Positions 34,814-44,293 of a stretch of DNA of 64,000 bases are shown in pieces. A model generated the notes under the pieces. That model worked only from the letters and a program-made list of their open reading frames with translations, ran no database searches and was not told the DNA's origin. The DNA lies in assembly GCA_043228905.1 (NCBI GenBank), contig JBHGNT010000002.1:9300001-9364000 (forward strand). Reading direction: 5' to 3'. Position numbers and translations under genes: made by a program. Positions within the stretch are counted from its first letter, which is position 1. Each line of letters begins with the position of its first letter. Source of the stretch: Azolla caroliniana. Taxonomy: Eukaryota > Polypodiophyta.

Positions 34814-35538
34814 TGTCGTGCCTTTCGGCTCCGGATCGTTGCGTGAGTCGGGTGGGAACCACTAAGGTTTTGGACTAGGAGAAAGAAGAATATGAGATAA
34901 GGCTCCTTATGAATGGATTGCAAGAAAGAGAAATATTTGAAGGAAGATATGAAACTCGTGAATCCCACGAGTATAGTGTATTAATTGATACTTAGAATGT
35001 AAGAGAGAAATAGATGGCAAAATCGTGAATCCCACGAATATTTTTTTATTAATCAACCCTTGTAAAATAATCAACAACCCCCCATACATCTTTCTCTCCT
35101 CCTTATATAAGGATGGAAGAGGCTAAGCACAGCTTCATGCTTTTTCTAAAGTGTTCATGCACACTAAATGTGCATGAGTAGCCTTTTTACACTATGATTT
35201 TATTTCCTAAATATAGTGCTCATGCTCGCTAGATGTGCACGAGTCATTTTTTATTGGTGTACATTTTTCTTATAAATAAAGTATTCACGCATTCTAGAAA
35301 ATGCATGATAAATAAAGGTAGGCGTAAATAAAAGTCTTATATGTATTAAATCTATATTTAAAACACTTAAGATAAGTTAGTATAGTGGTAAGGTTGGGGT
35401 TTGTCTACGTGGAGGTACAGGGTTTGAATCCTGCCCTATACATGTAATAAATGTTTTTAATATTTTATTTTATTTATTATACGTACTTTAATATAGTATT
35501 TTACATATTTCACGTAGTGTGTGATTCACACTACGACA
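34814..35538 (-). mobile_element. Solo LTR (gypsy-type, TGTCG...CGACA) inside copia C
   Basis: 725 bp with ends TGTCGTGCC and CTACGACA, flanked by CCGT and CCGC. The copia reading frame is interrupted exactly here. The order of TATA (CCTTATATAAGG near 35100) and tRNA-like module matches the LTR of element T, so it lies in minus orientation. No internal sequence is present. Confidence 0.82.
35373..35440 (+). repeat. tRNA-like module in U3 of the solo LTR
   Basis: A-box-like TTAGTATAGTGGTAAG and B-box-like GGGTTTGAATCC (10 of 11 consensus positions each), about 40 bp apart. It is on the strand opposite to the inferred LTR orientation. Confidence 0.6.
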
Positions 35539-36234
35539 CCGCTTCCGACGTCGATCAGACTATCGGATAGAGACTCTCCTGCAACGGACAAGGAGAGAGA
35601 GCTTAATGGAAAGATGGCCTACGCATCGGCAGTAGGAAGTATCATGTACGCAATGGTCGCGACCTGACTTGATCCGACCTAGTCTATGCCGTAGGGGTGG
35701 TCAACCGGTACATGTCAAACCCAGGAAAGAAGCACTGGGAGGCTGTCAAGCACATCCTTAGGTATCTAAAAGGAACCACGGATGCACAGATGACTTTCAG
35801 ATTGACAATCTCAACCGAAATCAAAGGTTACACCGACTCCGACTATGTCGGGAACACAGACAATCGGAAATCGACATTAGGCTACATCTTCATCTACCAC
35901 AGAAGCCGAGTATATAGCAGCATTAGAATCAGTGAAGGAAGCGATCTGGCTGCACCGACTGACTGCTGACTTTGGAACTGCAAACCGAATAGACCGACCA
36001 ACGCCGACTATTTATTGTCACTCACAGAGCGCAATACACCTCATCAACAATCCCGTCTACCATGCGAAGAAGAAGCACATTGAGGTGCGGTATCATCATA
36101 TTCGGGAGCTCGTGACCGAGAAGAAACTTGAAGTCCGGAAGATCGACACCAAGGTGAACATTGCCAATTGCCTGACGAAGCCACTCCCAGATCAACACTT
36201 CGGAATGCTAAGGACAAAGGTGGGGCTACGATAA
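35539..36234 (+). pseudogene. RT end and RNase H of copia C
   Basis: Resumes after the solo LTR. 35697-35969 has VNRYMSNPGKKHWEAVKHIL, RYLKGT and the RNase H YTDSDYVGNTDNRKSTLGYI. 35932-36234 has TIYCHSQSAIHLINNPVYHA, HIEVRYHHIRELV and NIANCLTKPLPDQHF. The copia signature end is complete; a frameshift lies near 35950. Confidence 0.9.
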
Positions 36235-36284
36235 GCGACCAAGCAGAAGAAAGCCGAATGAGGAGCAGAAGGTAAGAGCTGACC

Positions 36285-36545
36285 AACACTCTTCCAAATT
36301 GTATCCATCCTAGTGTGAACTCGTTAATAAGTTAGGGCTTAGTATATAAGCGAATACCTAACATTGTAATGAGTGATGACGAGTAGACTATTGTACCCCT
36401 GAGAAAGAACTAAGTAATAAGAAGCTTTCCATTAAAGCTCCATTTGTGTAAATCTCCACGCCTATTCTATTTTCTGTATGTGTTGTTTGCTGTCCAGTAC
36501 CGACTACAGATCCATACACATTTCCGCACATAGCACTCGTAACCA
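36285..36545 (+). repeat. 3' LTR of copia C
   Basis: From about CCAACACTCTTCCAAATTG to CACTCGTAACCA. It matches the 5' LTR but keeps a block of about 57 bp missing there. Confidence 0.82.
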
Positions 36546-37202
36546 CAGCCGCCACCGATAGTCCCGTGTCATTCCATTCACGCCGTTTGTCGAAACGTCT
36601 ACAAACCCTTTTTACCACGACCCAATCGGCCGTGAGCCCTTCATCTGTCTCCAATAGGAGACCCACCTTTTCCCGATCGAGCACGTCTACCGACTTGATA
36701 AACAACAAGACCTTGTTTGTATCAACCACGGTCCCCTCCATTGCTGAAAGGTGCGCGAACCATTTTTCGAAATCTTGGAGGAGCACCGAGGTATTCCTCC
36801 CTTTCTCGGAACTCTCGACCCATTCCATGAACTCCCGTTTCAACAAACAAAGAGAGTCGTCGAAACCATACCTCTCGAGGAGCCGTCCCTCGAACTCCGA
36901 CCAATTTTGGCAGTTGGCTTGAACCTCGAGCAGCTCTGCGTGGATGCTCGGTGTCACAATTCGCAGAAATCCGGAGAACTGTCTGTCCTCTAGGATATCC
37001 CTCATTATCATTTCGTCCTGGTAGGCATCCAGATAGATTGTCACGTCCTTCCCATTAAATCGGCCTATCATACCGACTATCATCTCTATGGCCCTGTTAA
37101 GGCCACTTGTCCCCTCCCGTGCATTTACTATCCGGTCAACAACCACTGCCATCGCCTCCATGAGTTTGCTTCCTCTTATCTTGGACTCCTCTGCCGCCCC
37201 TT
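36546..37202 (-). pseudogene. Element A gag, N-terminal fragment
   Basis: A frame from MEAMAVVVDRIVNAREGTSG (37161) through the capsid-like part (RYGFDDSLCLLKREFMEWVE, TVVDTNKVLLFIKSVDVLDR), without stops, to the copia C junction. It matches 23575-22960 of element B closely. This is the part that A2 (24712-25270) continues. Confidence 0.85.
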
Positions 37203-37220
37203 TTCACGTCGGGTTCACCA
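37203..37220 (-). promoter_or_regulatory. Primer-binding-like site of element A
   Basis: Minus-strand TGGTGAACCCGACGTGAA, four bases inside the LTR that begins at 37225; identical to those of B and T. Confidence 0.65.
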
Positions 37221-37593
37221 AATATGTCGCGGATATCCACAGGTTTGTGTTGAAACAAGCGGGACCACCGAACTAAGGAGCTGGTATGAGAAGGAGGTTG
37301 CCAGAATGGTTTTTGGATAACCTCGCCGGATCGGTTCCCGGATGCCGGCAGTGGGTGCATGGGCTCGGAGACATGCATTGTTCCGGATCGGATGCTAGAT
37401 AGCAGCGACGAGCTCGCGGGCTCACTCACTCAAACAGACAAACTCAACAGGAATAGATCAAAGACAAGAACACGGGAAAGCCCAAACACATAGAGAGACC
37501 CAATGAACTAATGATTAACAGAGAAACAGAAAATATTACAACCGGATGCGACCGACAAAAGAGCTTCGAGCTCTCTACACACACAGACACACA

Positions 37594-37649
<56 letters not shown>
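37594..37649. repeat. (AC)n microsatellite
   Basis: About 28 AC units with preceding ACAG variants, inside the LTR of element A. Confidence 0.95.
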
Positions 37650-37652
<3 letters not shown>

Positions 37653-37959
37653 ACCAACGAGCCTCCCATTAGGAGCACACAAGTTACTAGTGCAAAATGG
37701 TGGCCTTATAGCACAATGACAGGAAATCGGAAAATAGAAAATGTGAAGGAAGCCGGTAGAGCTCGGTCCGGCAACACTTTGTCCTCCCAAAATCGTGGAT
37801 CGTCAAAAAAATTCAAAGCCTCCCTTTTTATAGCACAAGGGGAGCCTGTTACATCACGTTTAAGCTAGCCGATTCAGTCAGAGATCGCCCTCGATTCTCT
37901 CCACCTAACCTTAGTCTTATTTGTTCAGAATCAACCGGCTACAACCGGTTACTCGTTTC

Positions 37960-38475
37960 ATGTATTCGGGTGCAAAAACGAGAAAAACAATGCTAAGACA
38001 GAAAACGAGAAAGCAGAGAACACAGGTACAATGACACACAATTTTTCACATGGAAAACCCGGAAGGGAAAAGCCACGGGGGTCCACAAACCCCAAGAAAC
38101 AGAATCATTAAGTAGAGAGAGGAATACAAGGAGACTCGCAGGCAGCATGCTTGAGCTCGTCTTCGTCTAACAAACGGCGGCTGAGTTACAACTCACACAC
38201 TCTCTCACACTCTCGCTATCACAGATGCAACTTCTTTTTCTGTAACTATACAACAAAACTCATCTACTGCACACATTACTAAAGTTTGCCCTAGTTGTAT
38301 TTATACTTATACAACTTTATGGCTATTTACATACATAGCCCACATAGGGTACATTTCGCGTATTTACAAACATAGTCTCCCGAGTTGGCTATATCCTCGA
38401 TTTTAGTTTCGGCCTCAGCCAAGTTACTCATCAATTCAGCTCGTCTTCCCATCCGGAGGGACCTGTTTCCCAACA
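37960..38475 (-). repeat. Copia LTR (family J) inserted in the LTR of element A
   Basis: Shares with 52136-52737 the blocks CATGGAAAACCCGGAAGGGA, GGGGGTCCACAAACC, GGAATACAAGGAGACTC and CCATCCGGAGGGACCTGTT. It ends CCCAACA at 38475. The left end is unclear. No copia coding sequence is attached, so it is a solo or truncated LTR. Confidence 0.65.
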
Positions 38476-38714
38476 TTATTCTCTATACGTGTGGGACATT
38501 AAGTACCCATTAACTCTCTACCTAGTACCTTCAATATTTTACACATAATTACATTTCTTGTACTTTGGTCCTTGTGTTTATGCCTATTTGCACACCCTCG
38601 CTCACACGTTTGTCTGACCGGTCCTCGTGTCAGAAACCCATTTCACATGCGCTCGACCCCTTTTTCACCATATGGCCGGAATTCTTTTACATCCCTTGGA
38701 AATTCTTAACAATA

Positions 38715-39560
38715 AGTGAGAAAGTATATCCATGGATTTTATTGTTAGCCTTCCTCGCACCCAAGAAGGCCATGATGCCATCTGGGTTGTGGTTGATAGA
38801 CTAACTAAAATGGCCAGATTCATTACCACGGTAACAACTCCTGAATTGGCTTACCAATTCGTTGACAAGTTATTTCGTTTTTATGGGTTACCGATGGATA
38901 TCGCGAGTGATTGAGATCCAAAGTTTACTAGCGACTTTTGGACGCAAGTCTTTAAGAAGTTAGAAACTACTTTGTCCATGAGCTCCACGGATCATCCTCA
39001 ATATGATGAACAGACAGAACGAGTAAATCAAATTATTTAGGACATGCTCCGGGCATATGTTGGTGCAAAGCCAATAAAGTGGGAACGTTATCTCTCAATT
39101 TTGGAGTTCGCTTATAACAACTCCAAGCATACGTCGACGGGATAGTCCTTTTATGTTGATGTATGGTTTTCAGCCACGAGCCCCGATTGATGTTAATATA
39201 CATCATGATGGGTTGCAAAGTACGCAAAACTTTCTTCGGGATATGTAAGATATGTTGCATATTGCATGAGATAATATAAAAACAACTCAAGATAGAGCGC
39301 GTTTTTATGCCGATCATAATAGGCAACCTCGTGTATTTAACCCTGGACAGAACGTATTTTTACGTGTACCTCACAATTCTAAGACGTTGTCTATGGGTAA
39401 GTGCGCTAAGTTAGCCCCACGGTTTTGTGGACCTTTTATAGTCCTCAAACGCATCGGTTCATCAACCTATCATCTCGCTCTTCCTGATCAAGGCTCGAGT
39501 CCGTCTCGATCCCTTCGCTCGAGGGTGGTCGGGTGGATCAACACCCTTCTTTCTCTCTCC
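38715..39560 (+). pseudogene. Gypsy integrase fragment O
   Basis: 38732-38914 encodes MDFIVSLPRTQEGHDAIWVV (first catalytic D) to RFYGLPMDIASD. The frame goes on past a stop with DPKFTSDFWTQVF and a damaged third motif (DEQTERVNQII). 39355-39560 holds the C-terminal piece (LAPRFCGPFIVLKRIGSSTY). Typical plant chromovirus-like integrase, with at least four stops. No LTR could be matched to it. Confidence 0.8.
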
Positions 39561-39599
39561 TCTCTTATCTATCTATCTTTATTATCCTTATCTCATGCT

Positions 39600-39970
39600 T
39601 ACATTAGGATCTAGCTCTAATATAAGTGGCACTAAGGACAAGGTGTTGCTGTATCGGATTGGGGTAGCTGAACAGTTAGTCGGCTACATGGATGCTGATT
39701 GGGCCGGAAATGCCGATGATCGTATGTCTACATCAGGTTTTGCGTTCTCATTAGGAAGTGCCATTGTCATGAAGATAACGCTTCACGATGTCAAAATATT
39801 TCAAAAATCTATAGAAAGATATTTCCCATCTGGAGCTTATGACGAGGACCATGTAGGAATTTTCGGTTCATGAATCGGAGTTCAGATGCCCAAGATATAG
39901 CCTCTAGAAAGCTTAATGTTACCTTCAAGATCACTTAGGACACATATGTAATTATATCAAAAGGGGGAGT
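39600..39970 (+). pseudogene. Copia RNase H fragment and polypurine tract before an LTR
   Basis: 39650-39770 encodes LVGYMDADWAGNADDRMSTS and GFAFSLGSA, the copia RNase H core. 39775-39955 is not recognisable. AAAAGGGGGAGT (39959-39970) is a polypurine tract followed at 39972 by an LTR start. It is therefore the 3' end of a copia whose other parts are missing. Confidence 0.7.
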
Positions 39971-39971
39971 T

Positions 39972-40414
39972 TGAAATTAAATGAGGGCGATTTTGTAATT
40001 TATCAATTGTAAAAGTATGACAACAACAACAATAATAATCATAAAATAATAACTGCTCCTGCATGAGGCGGTTCGTCAATCGCATCAATGTAGAATAGTG
40101 TTGTAGTTTCTGTAGTGCGTGAGTTATAGAGAGAGCATAGAGAGAGTGAGTGACTGTGAGAGCGGCGCCATAACTGTGTGAGCTTAGATGTCAAGAGCCT
40201 TATGTGGCTGATACACTCAGTACAGAGAGAGTGTTGTATATTGTCTCCTTGTATTCTCCATTGTATAGTGGATCTCTATTCTCGTGGTTTCCCCCGTTTA
40301 GGGTTTCCATGTAAAACAATGTATTCTGTGCATTTGTTGCTTTCTGTTTCCGCGTTATTGTGTATTACATAGTCGGTGTTACTTATGAATCTCAAGGATT
40401 GGATCCCATCAAAC
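39972..40414 (+). repeat. LTR in front of copia E gag
   Basis: TGAAATTAAATGAGG to about CCCATCAAAC, followed by a Met-tRNA primer site. Its second half resembles the 3' LTR at 41926-42569 (GTGTGAGCTTA, CAAGAGCCTT, TAGGGTTTCCA); its U3 is different and shorter (443 against 644 bp). Confidence 0.7.
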
Positions 40415-40426
40415 TGGTATCAGAGC
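40415..40426 (+). promoter_or_regulatory. Primer-binding site of copia E (initiator Met tRNA)
   Basis: TGGTATCAGAGC right after the LTR and about 90 bp before the gag start. Confidence 0.92.
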
Positions 40427-40518
40427 GACAAGGTTAAAGATGGAAGGAGGTGTTAGCGGCTTCCTAGATATTATAGTTCTAAACTCTTAGTAACTAGTAT
40501 GCAGACAGGAAGATTAAG

Positions 40519-41679
40519 ATGGATGACCTTCTCATAATCAAAGACCTATACGAGCCCATCAACAGAGCAGAAATACCCACAGGGGTATTAGAGTCTGAAT
40601 GGAAACTCCTGAACAGGAAGGCGATGGCCACCATCAGACAATGTGTCGATGTAAGTGTCCTTCAACATGTGGCGGATGACACAAATGCCTACGAGATGTG
40701 GCAGAAGCTGTCAGGTCTATATGAGAGAAAGAATGCCCTCAACAAAACATTTTTGATGGGAAAGATTGTGAGGCTGAAATACAAGGATGGAGAAAGCGTT
40801 GTGGAGCACGTAAGCACATTCATGAGGTATGTGAACCAACTTGTGGCAACCAAGTTTCCCCTTGAAGATGCAATGCAGGCCATCTTGCTATTATGTACCC
40901 TGCCGGACAGCTGGGAGAATGTGGTGGTGACTCTCAGCACCTCATGTCACGAAGAGAACTTTTCTCTAAAAGCGGTAAAGACAAGAATCTTAAACGAGGA
41001 GACAAGAAGGAAGGACAAGGGAGCTCTGTCCCATTCGGAGTCAAATTTGACTCAACACACCGGCAAAGGAAGGAACCGACAAAGAAGTCCACAAAGACGA
41101 GGCAAGTCCCAAGTCAGATCCAAGTCTAGAGGCAAGCTGGCATGCTTCGATTGTGGAAATCCTAGACACTTCCAGAATGACTGCCGACACCTCCAAAAGG
41201 ACAAAGGTGTCGATAATAATGTCGAACCCAGGAAGATTCTTGATGAAAAGGGCACATCGTCCGTAGCTACAAGTGTAGATGAAATCCTGTTCATTTGTGA
41301 ACATGCAAGCACAAATATTTCAAGTGAAGAGTGCACATGGGTCATCAACTTTGGTGCATCATTCCACATAACTACGTCGAGAGAGTGTTTCTCGACCCAC
41401 ATTGCCGGGGATCATGTCTATGTAAATACGGGAGATAATGAAGAGTACAAGATAGTTGGCATAGGAAGTGTATGCCTGATGACATCAATAGGTTGTCGAT
41501 TGACCTTGAGGGAAGTTCGACATGTCCCCGATATCATATTGAATCTGATATCGACTGGAAAGTTGGATGATGAGGTCTACAATGGTAGCTTCGGAAACGG
41601 CAGGTGGAAGTTCTGCCAAGGAAACCTCATAGTGGTCCGAGCTCAAAAAGAGGGCACACTGTATATAATGCATGCATGA
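40519..41679 (+). pseudogene. gag-protease of copia E (open frame, 386 codons)
   Basis: UBN2-type gag (QHVADDTNAYEMWQKLSGLY, LLLCTLPDSWENVVVTLS), a knuckle CFDCGNPRHFQNDC, and protease in WVINFGASFHITTSRECF, where WVLDSGASFHMT would be expected. The catalytic Asp is Asn and the following Ser is Phe, so protease should be inactive although the frame is open. Integrase and RT are absent. Confidence 0.85.
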
Positions 41680-41922
41680 CTATGCAAGTCGGAAGTCAAT
41701 GTGGCAGCCAAGCATGCTGCGTACCACTCCCAGACCAAGCACATATAGAGAAGGTATCACTGGTTGCGGTAGAAAGTGGAAGAAGGAGAGTTTACCCTTG
41801 TGAAGATCCATACTGACGACAATGGATCTGACATGTTGATGGAGAACCTACCGATGGACAAACTCAGAATCTATCGACAGAAGACAGGGCTAACTGACTC
41901 CACCCATAGGAGTGAAGGGGGA
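41680..41922 (+). pseudogene. RNase H tail and polypurine tract of copia E
   Basis: AAKHAAYHSQTKHI, stop, RRYHWLR, stop, KVEEGEFTLVKIHTDDNGSD and MLMENLPMDKLRIY form the copia C-terminal end, directly after the protease region. Integrase and RT (about 2.5 kb) are deleted. AGTGAAGGGGGAGTT precedes the 3' LTR. Confidence 0.82.
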
Positions 41923-41925
41923 GTT

Positions 41926-42569
41926 TGTTAGGAATATGTCCCTCCTATGGGAGGAGCCGATAGAACAAGTGATCCAAATTGAAGACACGACCGACTAGTC
42001 CGGCCCGGCCGACTGGGTGGTCTTTGACGAGGCCGATTAGTCGGGCCAATTGGACAATCAACACTGAAATAGGCTAGTCAAATCGATTTGTCATTCAGTC
42101 GGCTGATTAACTACTATTATTATATTTAGTAGTATAATATTAGAAGTGAGAGTAGTAGGGATTACATTTGTAAATAACCCATAAGGTGTATAGTATAAAT
42201 ACACCTAGGACAAGCCTAAGTGTAATGTAGAACATGATGCAGTGTGCAACAGAAAGAACAGACTAGTGTAGAGTTCTAGTAGCTGTGAGTTACAGAGAGA
42301 AAATAGAGTGCGTGATAGAGAGAGTGGCCCCATAGTTGTGTGAGCTTAAACGCCAAGAGCCTTGCATGGCTAATACACTATGTGCTGGAAGAGTGTTGTA
42401 TACTCTCTCCTTTGTATTCCCCATTGTATAATGGATCTCTGTTCTTGTGGTTTTCCCCGAATAGGGTTTCCACGTAAAACTATGCATTTGTTGTTTTCTA
42501 TTTCCATGTTATTGTGTATTTCATAATCGGTCTTCCTCACAAATCTCAGCAATTGAATCCCATTAAACA
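41926..42569 (+). repeat. 3' LTR of copia E
   Basis: TGTTAGGAATATGTCC to CCCATTAAACA, 644 bp. It contains AGTATAAATAC (TATA-like) near 42190 and TAGGGTTTCCACGTAAAA near 42460. Confidence 0.82.
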
Positions 42570-43135
42570 GGAATGATGAATTGGACGAGGACCTGGTTGA
42601 CGACGAATCGGGAGAAGATGATTGAAAGTGGCCAGAATCCCCACAATGTCACTACTCGATACATGTCGGAGGATGTGTGGTTTGGTGGGGGTGGATGTCG
42701 TGGGGAATTCCACCCACAAGGAGAAACTCAACTAGACACGTGTGAATGGGGATGTGCAAGTATGCACATGAACATGGATCAATGTACAAAGAAATATAAA
42801 TATAGATATAGTATTTATAAGTACTAGGTAGAGTAGTTAATGGGTACTTTAATGTCCCACAGAAAGAGAGGAATAATAGGATATGATGTGAGAGGATTGA
42901 GGGAAATATCTGATAGAAAATGGCTGCCTTTATGCGTGATGTAATGACCTCCCCTTGTGCTATAAAAGGGGAGATTTGAAACTGTTTGGGAGATCCACGA
43001 TTTGGAGAATGAAGTGTTGCTGGATTTCAGAGCCGACTATTCACTTCTTACTCCCTGTTTCCTGTCGTTGTACTACAAGGTCTTTGTTCGCGCTATCGTG
43101 AAGATTTTTGGCAATGGTGTGAAAATCACATAAAA
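42570..43135 (+). repeat. Gypsy LTR fragment P with polypurine tract
   Basis: TTTGGTGGGGGTGGA (42679-42693) is a polypurine tract like that of element B. A LTR start TGTCGTGGGGAATTCC follows at 42694. The TATA box GCTATAAAAGGGGAG lies near 42960. 42820-43060 matches the reverse complement of the element A LTR. The 3' end is not found. So this is the 3' end of an A/B-type gypsy element in plus orientation. Confidence 0.68.
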
Positions 43136-43379
43136 CTACAAAAGGATGGGGGTCTTGAAGAGCTTTCAGATGCACTTTACTATATAAGAAACAAACATCT
43201 AAGTGTCAACTTATGTGGGTATTAAGTTTTGCAAAAGAAAAAAGAGAAAAATAAAACTGTGAAATATCCCACATAGATAGGAAAGTTAAGACCCTGGCTA
43301 TATAAGCACATTGAGATACCTTATTTTTTCATTTGTGGTAAGAGCACTTTGGCCACTTTGTCTAGATGGATGAATGTGG

Positions 43380-43620
43380 CCAAATTCCCAAAAATCGATT
43401 TGCAATAAAATGAAACCGACCGGTAATGGAACTAGAATTGGCCGGAAATCAATTCGGAATTGGCTGATAAACTGGAAACCAAACTGGAACCGATCGGTAA
43501 GCAAATTAGAACCGGCTAGAAAGCAAACCGGGATCGGTTGGTAAGCAATCCGGAAGCAGCCGGTAAGCAATCCGGAATCGGTCGGAAAACAAATAGGAAC
43601 CGGTCGGTTCGCAACAGATC
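43380..43620. repeat. Degenerate minisatellite of CCGGTAAGCAA-type units
   Basis: Repeated blocks such as CCGGTAAGCAATCCGGAA, about 28-30 bp apart, with variation; about seven or eight units. It lies between the P LTR and the F LTR. 43136-43380 shows nothing I can identify. Confidence 0.65.
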
Positions 43621-43639
43621 CGGCAACGGAGGCGTCAAC

Positions 43640-44267
43640 TGGTGGCGGAGCCGATAGTATCCGGCGACCGAATAGATATATAAAAAAATATATGTATACA
43701 TATGTATATACACACAAGGAGTGCAAGTGTGGATTTGAACCTTGCAACTCCAAGTTGAGAGTTTATAGGCTTACCATTAAGCCAAGACATTTTCATGAAA
43801 TAATATTTTTGTCATTATAGTTTTACATGTAAATTCTCATACATGAGACCTTAAATGAGTGACGTGGTTATCATGCACCACATGTAATACATGAGCGCCA
43901 AATGGCAAACATGCATTTTATGCATGTCTTGTACCCTCAAATGTATGAGGGTATCTATAAAAGAAGGGAGTAAAAAGATGAAAAAAAGGGGGATTTTTGA
44001 AATGTAAAATTCTTATCAAGAGCTTTGTACTTGATATGAAAATTAAAATTAAAAGTAAGAAATTCGTTATCCAATTGATGATATATCTTGTCTCTCAAAA
44101 TCTCTCTCTCAATCTAAAATCAAGTGTTCTATCTTATCTCAATCTCTCTCTTTCAATCTATCTTAAATCCTTTCTCGCTAAAGATAACGCTAACTTCGAG
44201 TCCTTTGAGTCCAGAACCCCGGCAGTTCCGCCTCACGATCCGCGTGTAGTGACGGATCTTCACGACA
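43640..44267 (+). repeat. LTR of gypsy element F (left edge uncertain)
   Basis: Ends GATCTTCACGACA at 44267, then an eight-base gap and a primer-binding-like site. The TATA box TCTATAAAAGAAGG lies near 43951. U3 contains an antisense tRNA-like module. Words such as TGTAATACATGAGCGCC are like the T LTR in reverse complement. Confidence 0.6.
43713..43789 (-). repeat. tRNA-like module in U3 of element F LTR
   Basis: Minus strand: A-box TGGCTTAATGGTAAG and B-box GGTTCAAATCC (10 of 11 consensus positions each), 40-45 bp apart. The extra length would suit a long variable arm, as in Leu/Ser tRNAs. Antisense to the element. Confidence 0.62.
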
Positions 44268-44275
44268 TAATTAAG

Positions 44276-44293
44276 TGGTGAACCCAACGTGAA
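44276..44293 (+). promoter_or_regulatory. Primer-binding-like site of element F
   Basis: TGGTGAACCCAACGTGAA, the same motif as in A, B and T with one G-to-A change. Confidence 0.62.

Larger units (their letters stand above)
25270..36545 (+). mobile_element. Ty1/copia element C, nested in element A gag, interrupted by D and a solo LTR
   Basis: LTR, Met-tRNA primer site, gag, protease, integrase, RT, RNase H and LTR, all on the plus strand. Removing chromovirus D (27051-32743) and the solo LTR (34814-35538) leaves about 4.9 kb, a normal copia size. It sits inside the gag of A, which resumes at 36546. The LTR left edge and the target duplication could not be fixed. Confidence 0.85.
37225..38700 (-). 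repeat. 5' LTR of element A, interrupted by a copia LTR
   Basis: Begins TGTCGCGGATATCC next to the primer site. A minus-strand TATA (GCTATAAAAAGGG) lies near 37825. The part at 38490-38540 (GTGTGGGACATTAAGTACCC) matches the reverse complement of 42830-42870, an LTR on the other strand, which shows that the LTR continues beyond the inserted copia LTR. The right end (no CGACA found) is lost. Confidence 0.65.

Noticed and set aside
37594-37649. CRISPR-like or satellite array
   Set aside because: Simple dinucleotide repeat only; no spacers anywhere in the window.
37444-37790. Cys/Val repeat proteins
   Set aside because: Translation of the (AC)n microsatellite.
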